From: Heterobilharzia americana
Taxonomy: Eukaryota; Platyhelminthes; Trematoda; Strigeidida; Schistosomatidae
DNA length: 64,000 nucleotides
Direction: 5' to 3'
NCBI GenBank assembly: GCA_944470555.2
Contig: OX104132.1
Span: forward strand, 2,303,755 to 2,367,754
The notes under the pieces are model-generated. The model was not told the DNA's origin, did not search any database, and saw only the letters and a program-made list of their open reading frames with translations. Positions 41,400 to 53,700 of this stretch are shown here, one piece after another (within the stretch, counting starts at the first letter, position 1; every line of letters begins with the position of its first letter). The position numbers and the translations under genes are program-made.

Positions 41400-41705
41400 C
41401 TTTACTGGATTAAATTATTCGACCTCTGTTGGTATATGGGCTCCTATGCGGATACCTCAATTTTACCTGAGTTCGATCCAGTAGAACAACAGAGAATTAC
41501 AAGTATACCGACAAATAGTAATAATATCCGTTGTACAAGAGGTGACCATCAAACCTCACTGGCCTAGTGGATAACACCTTGGTGTTTGATTCGAGTCTCA
41601 GTGTGAACAACATCACTCCGTACTGGGGTGTAGGTAAATCCAGCTGACGAGTCCCAAATGGGACGAAACGTACATCCTAGATTATTCTGCTAGCCTCAAT
41701 CAATT
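41400..41705 (+). repeat. SINE-alpha copy (minus head then plus body)
   Basis: Minus head at 41410-41465, plus body from 41466: 'gcctagtggataacaccttg' A-box-like, B-box-like 'gattcgagtctcagtg' (41588), ribozyme, 'ctgctagcctcaatc'. Confidence 0.75.
41634..41684 (+). ncRNA. SINE-alpha hammerhead, best-preserved copy
   Basis: CTGACGAG at 41643-41650, five-pair stem II (gtccc aaat gggac), CGAAAC at 41663-41668, cleavage triplet ATC ending near 41676, then ctagatt, which pairs at six of seven positions with aatccag (41636-41642). All invariant core bases are present; the short stem III has a C-A mismatch. Confidence 0.7.
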
Positions 41706-41929
41706 AGATGATTCAGTAAAGATAAGCAACTTCAATTCATGAAATCTCTGACAGTTGACGTGACCTGCATGGAAGATTACACTTCCAAATTTTTACTGTT
41801 CGACTTCAGTTATTTGAGGAATTGCATCAACCTGAAAGGGCTGGTTGCTGAAAAAATATCAGCCCATTTAGTATTTGCCAACTTGAGTCGTCTATGACGC
41901 CCGTTCTCTCCTGCTATATATAGCTGAGT

Positions 41930-42225
41930 CCTGTGACCGTTAGAAATACATGATAAGAAGCCATTACAAAGTTTCGATCACAGATGTCTTCATAGCATTG
42001 CTTCCGTTTACTGAAATCACTGTTTGAGCAATGTTAAGGTCAGGTGAAGAGTACTACGCGGCAAGATAACCAAATAGGTTGATAGGATTGTGAACCTTAT
42101 TTGAATGAGATGGCTTGAACATGTACTACGCCAAGAATGCTGAGCTACTGTCAACCCCTACGTGCTATGCTAGGGAGAAGTTGGATTTCGTTGGAACAGG
42201 GTTCATGCTGGTCAGACAAGACGTA
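41930..42225 (+). repeat. RTE-3 LINE fragment
   Basis: 'tagcattgcttccgtttact', 'gatggcttgaacatgtacta', 'gagctactgtcaacccct'. Corresponds to the RWLGHVLRM..HRLPR region of RTE-2-type LINEs. Same segment as 51055-51420. Confidence 0.55.
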
Positions 42226-42424
42226 ATTTTTTAATTTACAAATCCAAAAGGTTGTTTCTATGTCTTAGTGGCCTTGAGTGTGATTGGTTGTTTCTGTCAA
42301 AGTCTTGTCCTTGTCTTACTATTTATTTCGATTGGATGTCCTGATGACCTGAAATTTGACCTTGTTTTGCCCTATTTGGTCGATGGATTGAGTCAATCTC
42401 AAAATGTCTGTTGATTACGTAACA

Positions 42425-43065
42425 AATTATAACGCTAAGCTACGCATCATCATACACACCATAGAATAACAGTCACGTCAACTCTCTACCTCAACTTCAT
42501 CGATTTTCAAAAGGCCTTCAACAGCGTCGACCGAGAAGTAATTTGACAGGCAGCTGCTTCAATAATACGCTTTTAGTACCATAAACATTCATCAACTTCA
42601 TTCAACACCACTTATATCCTGTATGATGAGGATACATGCCAAGCGATTCACAATGGAAAGCTCAGTGACACATTTGAAGTGAAGACAGGAAGGAGTAAGA
42701 CAAGGTTGCCTCATACTATCACCGATCATCTATCTTCCTGATTGTCGTCGACTGGATTCCACTGGACTGGACTGGATCAGGCAAGAAAGTGTGTGGCGCT
42801 GTGAGAAGATGGAAAAAACGGTGTTTCATCGATGAAAAGACAAACACATTAGAATATTTGGGTTTCGTCACCAATGATGATGATTTATGTCTAATGTCTT
42901 ATGTTGCACAAGCTCGAAGATCTACAGGTGAAAACTAACAAGTTGACAGAAGAGGTGAAGCGAGGCAGCGAAGATGGCACATCCTTCAGGTGAACGTAGA
43001 GAAGACACAGGTGATGAAGATACCATGAACGGGAGAAATCTAAACGAAGTTGTCTCTTTCACCAT
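42425..43065 (+). pseudogene. RTE-1 LINE RT fragment, strongly diverged
   Basis: 'gctacgcatcatcatacaca', motif A region 'tcatcgattttcaaaaggcc', motif B 'ggagtaagacaaggttgcct', the decayed FADD region, to 'gtagagaagacacaggtgat'. Closest to 63540-64000. Confidence 0.65.
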
Positions 43066-43424
43066 ACATATCGTACACAACGTTTTACCCCAATCAACGG
43101 CAATACCACAATTTCTAAGCTTTGAATTACTACTTCTACAATAAGTTCTGATATAGGCGATCGTGTTAGTGTTCCTTTTGTCGAGCTGTACAGTTCGATA
43201 TGAGATGGAGAGTAGTCGAAGCTGTTGATGGTATCAACTTGTCTCAATAGTGTATAATACATAAAGATGGAAAACCTGGTTGTGATTGATTCATCAATGA
43301 TGAAATATCATCATCATTGAAACTGTATATACAAGAACCTTACTAATGTATTCTTACTATCTAGGTGTATCAGGAGTATAATTGAAAATTTCACATATTT
43401 ATCATGATGAATACTTCTAAATTA
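43066..43424. other. Unassigned stretch
   Basis: Nothing firm recognised; a 67-codon minus frame (43059-43262) has no motif. Confidence 0.35.
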
Positions 43425-43755
43425 AAAAAATCCTCATTCATCTCAAAAGTACATTACTGTATAGTCCTCATTAGTGACTTGCTTCCAGATGGATATCATG
43501 AAGCTCTAATGAAAAGCCGTGACCTATGGGGTCAATCAGTCAGAAGTGAAGTGAATGCTAACTGAAGATCTTGGGTGATAGTCACGCTGAATGGTCATGA
43601 AACTTGAAGGTCATGAGTTCGATCCCTAACCGGTTCATAGGTGCGTACTGCTCAGGAGTCCCATACTAGTTAGACGAAACAGCTATCCAGTGATCTCAGA
43701 TTTTCAATGGTTCCCTAATCGATGCCAGTCCATGATGAATACTACTTCTAACATA
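43425..43755 (+). repeat. Composite repeat ending in SINE-beta
   Basis: Shares ~400 bp with 61925-62340: 'ctcattcatctcaaaagtac', 'gacttgcttccagatg', 'gaagtgaatgctaactgaag', then SINE-beta. Here the tRNA-like head is partly deleted ('gctgaatggtcatgaaac'). Ribozyme at 43640-43700: CTCAGGAG (G to C) and CGAAAC. Confidence 0.65.
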
Positions 43756-44329
43756 TTTATCACTCAATGTATTATTAGAATAAAGAATAATATTCATACA
43801 ATCATCACATTGACTACTATACCAGATGATTTGAAATGATCACTTCACTAATGGTAGACAGTTTGACACAATATACATCATATGTAGTTTGATAAATAAT
43901 TTGAGAATATAAACGGTTTATAATATCACAAGATGACAATTATTTCTTTTCTGTTTCTCTCTTATCTTCACTTTCAGATGACTCGAAACTGTATATACAC
44001 TTGTATAAAATATGACAGATAGTGATAAACAATGAAACAGATTTTCATGTGAAAAACCCCAAACTTCCCCCCCCCCTCCCCCACCGCTCCAGAGCCTACT
44101 ACCATTGCATCTTATTCGAATTCAACATTAAATTTGATTACACTTTGTATATATGATTCAATTTTAATCAGTCTAATGAATAATAAAATAATGCTCTGTG
44201 TAAACATTTTATGAATAGTTTGACACTGTACTTTCGACAGTTTCATTCACCATGTGAATGGTAACCTAGTAAATCAGTAAAAATATTTTGTAAATTAATT
44301 TGTGAGCTGTATTGAAATCACATGATCAG
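43756..44329. other. Unassigned AT-rich stretch
   Basis: Contains a C-rich run (44065-44095); no gene recognised. Confidence 0.4.
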
Positions 44330-44965
44330 GGGCTACATAAACCTTGTCACCATGTGAGTAAAGCAGACGTCAGGTAGAGGTAAATCAATTGAAGACGAGA
44401 TTATGAATCTTCATCGACTAAGATGGTGGGAACACGTGTTATGTATCCCTAATCACAGATTGCCTCGTTACACAATGTTGGCTGAAGTACAGATTGCATT
44501 CCGTGGTGTCATCACGTGAGTAACATAGAAGTCAGGTATTGAGTTTTAGGGAGGAAGAAGAGAGAAGTTAATTGAGGAGGTTGTGAACCTTCATCGATGA
44601 GATGGTTGGGACACGTACTACGTATACCTAGTCATCGATCGCCTCGTCACACAATGTTGGCTGAAGTAGGTTCAGGTTGGAAAAAGGCCTGAGATGGCCA
44701 GACTAAAACATGCCACCAATGTATGAAGTCTCTGACTGTTGGTTTGAGCCATATGAGGCGATGCAGATTAGTCGGTTGGAGTTGGCAGGACAAGAGACAC
44801 TAGATGATATGGCTGGGAACCGACTGAATTTTCTTATCTTCATCTTGCGCCTCACTGCCTTTTTACTTGATATGGTGAAATATGAGGTGTGGCAACTCGG
44901 ACCATTACACAGTAATGTCTCGTCCTATGTTGATATTGATGATCATGATGATGATGACACAAACC
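44330..44965 (+). mobile_element. RTE-2 LINE 3' portion with internal duplication
   Basis: 'gaacacgtgttatgtatccc' and 'ttgggacacgtactacgtat' show the RWLGHVLR segment twice (44330-44492 and 44490-44680). Then MPPMYEVSDCWFEPYEAMQ (44710 onward) and the tail 'gttgatattgatgatcatga'. Confidence 0.7.
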
Positions 44966-45335
44966 TTGTTATATGAGGGGTAGGGAGTTCGGTCCTATAA
45001 CTTATTCAATAGTAAGTTAACAGCTGCCTAAAAAAAAAATACTGTTTCAATGAACGATCAAATGAAATAACAAAACAAAGAAAATGTCTAATATCTGCAG
45101 AGAACTTTAAGTCAATACTGGGAAGGGAAGATGAGAAGTATAGGTTAGTACGTGGTACACACAGTATACAAGGTTTGATGGTTATTGTTCAATACAACAA
45201 TACAAATCAACATAGAACATTGAACACAAATGCATCACCTCAAATAGTAGTATACAAAGAATAGGTGAGATCAAAGAAGACAAAGTTGTCTGAAGATGTC
45301 GAGGAGCGAATACATCTATGTTATTGTCACCAATT
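44966..45335. other. Unassigned stretch
   Basis: Nothing recognised. Confidence 0.35.
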
Positions 45336-45339
45336 TTCC

Positions 45340-45660
45340 GTCATGTCACCAAGAGTTAGTCTCCAACTACTGATTACTATCGCCTCCGGGATCCTAACCA
45401 GGTGGACTACATCTCCTTACACGACTCAGAATAACAGTAAGACTGTCATGTTTCGGTCTCGTCACCGTGAACCCTATTCCAACCAAATCCAACTTCCACT
45501 AGCATGAAACGTTGATGCTCAAGCCAACTCTGTCGATTAAGGTTGACAAACTTATCTATCGACTTGGCTGTCTTGTCGTCTAGTACCCTTCAGCTGACCT
45601 CAACATTTCTCATATGATGATTCCAGTAAAGGAAAACAATATTACCACGACAACTGTGAT
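45340..45660 (-). repeat. RTE-3 LINE fragment, minus strand
   Basis: 'ctgattactatcgcctccgg', 'aaccaggtggactacatctc', 'aatccaacttccactagcat', 'gattaaggttgacaaactta'. Same family as 24310-24600. Confidence 0.55.
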
Positions 45661-46300
45661 CAAAACCCTGTAACCCTATTATCTCTTCTACTTTTAACGG
45701 CTATCTCTTACAGGTGTACAACAGGATAGAATGGAGTGTAGTGCAGCGTACTCATTCTTTAATATGTAGTCGGATATCTCACCAGTCGGTGGCATATATA
45801 ACGCAAATTGGTAAATGCCAAATGGGCCTTGTTTAAAGTATGAAATTTCATCAGGTAGTAAACACAGCCTTATTTGTAGTTCAAAAATGCTAACCTCGGC
45901 GACTACCTCTACTCATCAATTGAATACTGAGATTCCGGTACCGTAGACAGCATGTATGATATCTTTGTGAATATCAACCCAAGTTGTGTTGAAACTACAC
46001 ACACATACATACACACACAAGACCCCTAACTGAATCATCGTGGTATTTCGAAGCGTAGTACAGTAGTTCAACTTGCTCATACTGTAGAACAATAGAGAGG
46101 GAGCAAAAAGAAGAGGGGGGGGAACGAAATCCACTCACCAACCTTGTGTATATTTATGCAGTAAGCAGTGAGCTACACCTATTTGTATGGAGACAAATGA
46201 AACTTACTACCTGGGTGTTTGATCAAACCTTGGTAGGTGTCTCGCATAGTTGTAAGCCAACTTCTCTAAACCAATTGGCTCCAACTCCATTAGATAGGGA
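45661..46300. other. Unassigned stretch
   Basis: Short (ca)n-like run at 45998-46020 and G-run at 46115; no gene recognised. Confidence 0.35.
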
Positions 46301-46309
46301 TAGGGAACA

Positions 46310-47110
46310 AATACCCGAACCACCTGATAACCTGTTGTGCACAGACTATTACCAAAATACCGAGAACACACTACAGTACAACAACTTCACAGAGAAACGA
46401 AGAAAATTACTTGATGTACATCGTAAAGAAGAATGGCTACCCACGAAACTTTATCCGCAGATGCCTATCCCCTACATCATCAACTACAAAGTCTTCGACA
46501 GAAATCAATAAACGCATCATCCTACCATACATAAAGAATATATCAGAAATGGCGACAGGATTACTGAAAACACTTCGAATTGGTGTGGCTCATTAACCAA
46601 CAAATTTCCTACAACCCCTAATATGGAGACCAAAGGATGAGACAACCAAAGAAGACAAAGCGAATATCATTTACAAAGTCAACTGGAATAACTGTAGTCA
46701 GCCCTATATTAAACAAAGTGGTCACCCTCTTCGCCTTTGTCTACATGAATACCAATTGGCTATTAAACGTCACGATATTTCATCACTCATTTCAATGCAG
46801 ATGGATAACAACTATGGAGATGAGTTCAATTTCGGCAATGTAGAAATTTTGGACGGAGAGATGGAAGACAAAGAATATCAGAGAATTCCTAGAAGCTTGG
46901 CATTCAAATAGGTCAGCAATTGATAGATGTATAGACATTTTAGACCAATAAGAAAAATGATGAATGACAGAAACGTCAGAGGTCAAGCAGAGGAACAGCC
47001 AACAGGATAAATCTATACAGTTACAAACTAGTTCGTCATGTCAAGCTACTGAATCACTCACAGAGAGATGTTAACACTTCACTTCATATGGAAGTCAGTA
47101 CTGATGATGT
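46310..47110 (+). pseudogene. PLE-D Penelope-like remnant, plus strand
   Basis: Post-RT and GIY-YIG region: KKNGYPRNFIRRCL (about 46420), LPYIKNISEMATGLLKTLRI (46530-46590), RPKDETTKEDKANIIYKVNW (46630-46690), NNCSQPYI, LRLCLHEYQLAIKRHDISSL, EFNFGNVEIL. The G of YIG is followed by decay, and several stops are present. Closest relative is 20860-21812. Confidence 0.7.
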
Positions 47111-47554
47111 TCCTGTCTAGAAAGACAGTGAAATCTCCATGAACAGACCATTCAGGTTAGAAAACACAGGACAGATAAGATTATTCCCCTGAGCTGAACC
47201 ATAAATATTCTCCACTATTACACAGGAGAAAAGGATGAGATAATGTTGGCAATTACTGAAAGTCAGATGATAGCACAAGGTCATATAAAAGGTTAATGAA
47301 TGAATAATAGACTGGTACCCCCATGCTAATCCAATCACAACCCGAGACAGTTTAGTTTGTGGCATATTGTCAATGTGAGCTATTTTGATAAGAGTACTAT
47401 TGATTTTCTCTTGTTACAATTAAGAAAGACTTTGTACATGATGAAGTATATGCTTTGAGAACTATGACTGCACTTTAACCTCTAGCGTAACCTCTACTCA
47501 GTGGCATAAAAACAACGATGGAATCGCTTAACTAGGATCAATTTTACCTGATTG
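47111..47554. other. Unassigned stretch, possibly PLE-D 3' region
   Basis: No ORF support; no second copy noted in the window. Confidence 0.3.
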
Positions 47555-48725
47555 CATAAAAGGCGACCTGCATAACCGTGTAAGGAAGGAAGAGAAAAAA
47601 AGACAAGGAGTAGATATCCATGAAAACATGGAAGCTGATAGACCATGGAGAGGAAGATGGTGAAGCGGAAGATAAACCAGTGCAAGGACAAACGACGAGA
47701 AGAGCAACTGGGTACAGTTGCAGCGCAGTCAAGAGTAAAACAAGGCTGCTCACTATCACCCATGATCTTACTGATTGTGGTCGACTGGATCATACAGCAG
47801 ACAACAATGAGGAGCTGTCATCGGTCAGGCCGATGAAAAGAGCACAGAAAATTTCAGTTTCGCCAATGACTTGTGTTTAACGTCGCACAAACACCAAGAT
47901 CTACAGGCAAAAACTAACAAGTTGATAGAAGAGGCAGAGTAGTGAAGACAGGACATCAAGCGAATACAGAGAACACGGAGGTGATGAAGATACCCAGACA
48001 ACAACAAGCACCAATCATAAATAACAGGAGAAACCTAACGGAAAGTAGTCTCCTTCACCTACCAGCCTACGCAGGGCAGCATCGTTTCAACTACAGGCGG
48101 CGGTACAGGCACACACGAGGATGTCAAAGTCAACCAGGATTCCAATGACACCAAAACAGGCTTCCCTTCATCAATCTAAAATCAGTGTGGAGACCCACTG
48201 CACTACACTGCACTCAGCATAAAGAAGCGTGAACAACATCCCGATTCTCAACACCAATCCAGTCAAAACAGTGCTGCTATGTGATGGTTCAGAAACCCGG
48301 TGGGTCACGAAAACCACTTCCAACAAACTACGGACATTCATCAACAACTGCCCACACTCGTTAATCAAGCTCAGATGACCAGAATGAATTGGCAACAGGC
48401 AACTCACTCTAGGAACGAACCAACAAACCAGAACCTATCACCCAACAAACATGCAGAGGGGGAAAGTGTAAATGGATTGGGCATACACTGAGAAGACTGA
48501 CTGGGAGCATCACACACCAGGCGAGATATTCAAGTGGAATCCAAATGGAAAACGATGAGTTGGGCGTCTATGGTGAGAGTGATATGGAAGAGATGATGTG
48601 AGGAAGAAATGAAAGCTTGTAGGAAGTTGTGGACAAAGGTTGAAAAGACTGTCGAGAAGAGAATGCAATGAAGGTGTGCTACTGGAAGCCCTATGGTTCT
48701 ACTAAGAACCCAAGAGAAAAATAAT
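47555..48725 (+). mobile_element. RTE-1 LINE with large internal deletion
   Basis: Begins in the linker ('aggaaggaagagaaaaaaag', as at 18385), then jumps at about 47717 to RT motif B ('agagtaaaacaaggctgctc'). This removes most of the RT palm (~950 bp relative to copy I). Continues to the 3' end 'ggttctactaagaacccaag'. Confidence 0.75.
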
Positions 48726-49150
48726 AAATAATTATCTAAAACAATCTAAATTAGAATGTATTTATTTATTCAGAAAATGTGATCTCTAACACACTATTGA
48801 TTGTGTATAATTCACGATTAATTTTAGATTTTAATGTATGTACTATTACATAATTTTGTGATTATTAATCGATTGAATGACTAAATAATGTTTAATTGAC
48901 TAATAATCAATTATCACTTAATTAGTATTTATTAGTGACCCTTTTTTTTACTTAACAATTATGCATAATCATATATATGTATTTCAAGGGTTGAATTGAC
49001 TTGAAAGAGATAGGCGGATGGGTTATTTTTCAAAGTGTTTATTGTCTATGACTGACATTTTTAGTAAACACTTTAATGTTAATGAGAATAACATTGTATT
49101 GTTATGCATATTGATAGTGTTCAATTAATTCCAATTAGGTGTATGTTATA
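48726..49150. other. Unassigned AT-rich stretch
   Basis: No gene or repeat recognised. Confidence 0.4.
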
Positions 49151-49154
49151 AGTG

Positions 49155-49228
49155 TGAAGTTGAAACCTTGGGAACACTGAACAGTTGTTTCGTCTAAGTA
49201 TATAACTCCTAACCCATTGAAGATCGAA
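49155..49228 (-). repeat. SINE-beta fragment, minus strand
   Basis: 'gggaacactgaacagttgtt', 'tcgtctaagtatataactcc' ribozyme trace (CGAAAC kept on the minus strand). Confidence 0.5.
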
Positions 49229-50445
49229 CCTAGTGGAACAATAGGGTTTCTGTAGCACGTCACCATTTCACTCTCTTCTCTGTAGTCTTCTTTCTTGATC
49301 CGGCTTCACGACTGCCCATAACCATTCATTTCTTCCTCACACCATCTCCTACATGTCATCCTCGGAGATACAACTCGACGCTTCCTACTTAGGTTCCACT
49401 CGTCGACCTGACCAGGCTCATGATGTCCTCAAACGGTCTTCTAAGTGTGTGTCCGATCCAATTTACCTCGGCTTTGTTGTTGGAGGGGGGGGTAGCTTTT
49501 TGGTTGGTTGGTTGGTTCGCTGCCAGGTCAGAGTGAGTTCCTTGTTGCTTATTCTTATTATTCTCACCATCTATCTGATCTGATGTTCAGTATCGAGTGA
49601 GCGTAGACGGCAGCTATTGATGATATACGATGTCTGTAGTTTGTTTGGAATGCTTTTCGTAATGCGCCGCCAAGTCTCTCTTCTCAACCAACACACAGAA
49701 GCACTGACTTGACTTACTTAGTATTGAAAATGTGGGTGTTGTTCACACTTTATGCTGAGTGTAGTGTAGTGTAGTGCAGTGCAGTGCAGTGCAGTAGATC
49801 TCCACACTGATTTCAGATTAATGAAGGAAAGCCTGTTTTGGTGTCATCGCAATCCTGGGTGACTGACATCCTCGTGTGTGCGTGTACCACCGCCTGTGGT
49901 TGAAACGATGTTGCCCTGCCCAGGCTGGTAGGTGAAAGAGACTGCTACGTTTAGTTTTCTGCTGTTATTGATGATTGCAGCTTATTGTTGTTGTTGTTGG
50001 TGGTGGCGTTGTTTGGGTATCATCATCACCTTTGTCTTTTCTAAGTTCACTTGATGTCCTGTCTTCACTACTCTGCCTCTTCTGTCAACTTGTTAGTTTT
50101 TGCCTGTAGATCTTGGTGTTTGTGCGACGTTAAACACAAGTCATTGGCGAAACTGAAATTTTCTGTGCTCTTTTCATTGGCCTGACCAGCGTATGCCCAT
50201 TTTCTCACAGCTCGTCATTGTTGTCTGCTGTATGATCCAGTCGACCACAATCAGTAAGATCATGGATGATAGTAGGCAGCCTCGTCTTACTCCTGCCTAT
50301 CTTCACTTCAAAGGCATCACTGTGTTTTCCATTGTGAATTACTTGACATGTGGCGTCTTCATATAGCTGTTGAATGAGGTTGATAAAGAATCATGGCACT
50401 CCGTAGTGTTGAAGCACTTGCCTGCCAAATTACTTCTCGGTCGTT
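49229..50445 (-). mobile_element. RTE-1 LINE, 5' truncated, minus strand
   Basis: 3' end to RT motif A boundary ('acttctcggtcg'). Contains a GTAGT/GCAGT pentanucleotide run (49752-49797) and (ttg)n at 49985-50010, both at the RTE-1 microsatellite positions. Frames broken. Confidence 0.75.
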
Positions 50446-51054
50446 AAATAATTAGTAATGTTAATCAATGTAATAATGATACATATTTCGTGTTGCATGA
50501 ACTACATGACCAACCAATAGCTGTTACTTCGAATGTGAGGTGGTCCGGCTTGTATATCACAATGATCCAATGATATAGTATCCGGGTGTAATGATTGTCC
50601 CTTCAAGATCCTACTATACCAGAAAGGTTTGTTGGATAGAGTGATTAAACAAACAGTAGTTACCGCGAACACTAACTCTTAGACAATCAGATGGTGGATT
50701 ATGCTGGCTTACATCATTCATCAGTGGTTAGTGGTAATCCTAAACCACAGGATATATGTCCAACCACATCTCCTATACTACAAGCCAGTTATCGTGGTAT
50801 AAAAAAGGCTGTAGTTGACTGGCGTATAGCATATATCCCCTCGCCTTTCTAGTCATTCACTAACTCTACAAGAAGACTTAGTCTTCCACAGTGTGAGCAG
50901 CCGAGAAGTGTCAACCACTCTCACAACTCTGTCAGCACTCAAGTTCCCTTACACCACCATTATCCATCATCTTGAGTTATATGATCACTAAGGGAATTTC
51001 ATTTGATCAAAGATAGAGTAAAATTATTAAAACATTTAGTATTCATCACCTGTT
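50446..51054. other. Unassigned stretch
   Basis: No family recognised; 50600-50790 has faint tRNA-like phrases but no convincing A/B boxes. Confidence 0.35.
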
Positions 51055-51420
51055 TTCGTAGCATTGCTGGTGTTTGATGAAATCACTGTGTAAGCAATGT
51101 TGAGGTGTCAGGTGAAGAGTACTAGGTATCAAGACAGGCAAGTCGACTAATAAGAAGAGTGTGAACCTTAATTGACTGAGATGGATTATGCATGCAGTAG
51201 ACATGCTAAACCGCTGCCTACCTCAACGTGCTAGGGGAAGTTACATCAGGCTAGTACAGGGTTCAAGGGGACCAGATCAAGATGTGTTTTCACCAGTCAA
51301 TGAAGTATCTGACTGTTGCTCTGCGTCATGTGACGAGATGTAGACTATGTGGTTAGGGTCTCCAAGACGAAAAAACAGGTGGCAATGATGCATCTTATAA
51401 ACCTTGAATATTCGCAATAA
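51055..51420 (+). repeat. RTE-3 LINE fragment
   Basis: Same order as 41930-42225, extended to 'tgactgttgctctgcgtcat' and 'gtggttagggtctccaagac'. Confidence 0.55.
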
Positions 51421-51639
51421 CCTTTACCTTCAGCTGATTTATTCGCTCACACTACTTTCTCTACTTTGATATCAATTATTTTCTATCCACCAGTTCGTTG
51501 TATACTACCACAGTGAAGTGTGTTGGAGAACTTGAGGTGATGCATTTGTATGTCAGGTTCTAACTTGATTCTGTCTGTCTTATGAAGTTACTATATGATT
51601 TGGAAATCACTGGTTTAAACTAATGAGAAGTGTTTATTT

Positions 51640-52795
51640 TATCCAAAACAGTCATCCATCCATCCAAATCACAATAGGACCAGCCGTTACTGAGTAATGG
51701 TTCAACTTGCCACAGCTCATATATCAGTACATCAAGTAAAAAGGCAGTGAAGTGGAAGATGAAGAAGAAATGAAAATTCAGTCAAAGAAGTATAAGGTAC
51801 TAAATGAGAGGGAGATGAAGAATGAGATTCGGTGTGTATACATCTGCGCCACTGACATCGGTTTTTAGCAACGTGATCACGTGGAGTCGGTCTCCAAACA
51901 CTGGTTCGTTTCTCTTGTCCCGCGGACCCCAACCACCTAGTCTCCATCGACCCACATGCCTCAAACCAACAGTCAGAGACTTCATACATAGGTGCCATGT
52001 TTCAGTCTGGTTACCTCCAGCCTTTTTCCAACTTGAACCTACTTCAGCCAACATTGTGTGACGAGGCGATCGATGACTAGGTATACGTAGTACGTGTCCC
52101 AACCATCTCAGTTGATGAAGGTTCACAACCTCCTCAATTAACTTCTCTCTTCTTCCTCCCTAAAACTCAATACCTGACTTCTGTGTTACTCACGTGATGA
52201 CACCACGGAATGCAATCTGTACTACGAAGGCAACGGTGGTCAAACACTTGAAGCCTTCTCATGTCTTCCACCTTTAATGGCCATGTTTCACAGCCATACA
52301 GTAGAACAGACAGGACTATTGTGCAGTACACGCGACCTTTAATAGACAAACGGATATCAGGGCGTTGCCACAGGTGGCGTAAGTTGGCAAAAGCCAGCCA
52401 ACTGAGCCTTTTTTTATTCGTGCAGAGATTTCGTCGGCCACAGAGCCACCAGGGTAGGGCTGATCCTACTCAACCACTTCACTCTCTATTGTTAGCCGCA
52501 GTGGAGCACCATTGAAGACCAATCCTGGAGCAATAATTTGCATTTGGGTGATGAGAAACACATCCCAAACATTCTCAAATTCCCACTCAGTGTTCAGAAG
52601 ACTTTGTATCTTATCAGCGTCTTCACCTAACAGGACTATGTCATCTGCATATTCTAGATCTAACGAAAATTCTCCTGTGATGAGGTCAACCTCTGTGTAG
52701 TCAGATGACGAGAGGGAGACTTCCATAAGAATATCTATGATAAGATTGAATAAGAATAGAGAGAGTGAGCATCTAAACAATTGATTGTGTTGCTA
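51640..52795 (-). mobile_element. RTE-2 LINE, 3' third with RT end, minus strand
   Basis: From the 3' tail (51660) upstream: APMYEVSDCWFEACGSME, LRWLGHVLRIPSHRSPRHTM, GRVYCTIVLSVLLYGCETWP (52280-52350), and an RT piece with SLDLEYADDIVLLGEDADKI (about 52580-52650; catalytic YADD intact). A spliced-out or deleted part lies near 52370-52460. Frames broken, but individual pieces are open for 60-108 codons. Confidence 0.75.
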
Positions 52796-52834
52796 TGGTG
52801 AGCTTTTTGGATTCTCTTTTACCAGATATTTAGA

Positions 52835-53320
52835 CGTTTGCTTTCAGGTTAGTATTCATCATGGATTACATCAGTTAGGAGAAACATTAGAAGAATCAGT
52901 GAGCATTGAACAACTCTTTCATTCTTGTATGAGACTTCACTTCAGTGCTTACTCATGACTTTAACATGCACCAACCAAATCCACAACCCTCAGGTTCCGA
53001 CGCCAGTAAGTTACCACTGTGCCACTAGGTCGGAATCAAACCATGTTGAACATGAAGACAGTTACTCAATGATAGCGCATTGAATAAATGTCGCACTGTA
53101 TATCATGAACTGATAGAAATAGGAAATATGAACCATTGAATTCTGACTAGTGGTTAGGATCTCAAAAGTAACATACTTTCCACAAAACCTGGTGGTCCTA
53201 TTTAAGCACTGCTAAAGAGTCCTAGGATGAAACAGCCCTCCACTGATGTCTCACCTTTACAATTTTTCTTCACCTGATGTCAATCTACGATGATTTCCAG
53301 CGAGAACTATCAATCACCGT
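52835..53320. repeat. Decayed SINE-beta head-to-head pair
   Basis: Minus copy 52835-53045 ('tagtattcatcatggattac' to 'actaggtcggaatc') and plus copy 53080-53320. Both ribozymes have lost core bases. Confidence 0.55.
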
Positions 53321-53369
53321 GTTTCTTAGAAGTAGTGATCAGTCGACGGTAAGATGGGTTAATAAAATA

Positions 53370-53440
53370 ATCTGTTTACAGAAAACCTACTTGGACAGGA
53401 TAGTATTTATTTAAATTGCTACAGTTTCTATCTGGTTCAA
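53370..53440 (+). pseudogene. PLE-A-like RT splinter
   Basis: Reads VYRKPTWTG*YLFKLLQF, matching YRKPTWTGQYLSFHSF of PLE-A. Only ~25 codons remain. Confidence 0.55.
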
Positions 53441-53677
53441 AAAAAAAACAGAACAAAACAATGGTCAGGTGATAAACAGCCGATATGTTGATCTAAATAT
53501 CTTTTTTAAATTGTCGTTTTCACTCCAGTTTTTACAACATGACTATTAGTTCATTTACTGCTTTAATCTTCAAGGTAATTCGCTGATTGGTTAATGGTTA
53601 CTTTTACCATGCTAATGTCTCAATTTCTGGACAAGGTCATATTTCGCGTGTATACATACATAAGTGTTTGGATTACT

Positions 53678-53700
53678 TTATTATTATTATTATTACTATC
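53678..53700. repeat. Target-site duplication, left
   Basis: 23 bp, (TTA)6 followed by CTATC, repeated exactly at 56817-56839. Confidence 0.75.
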
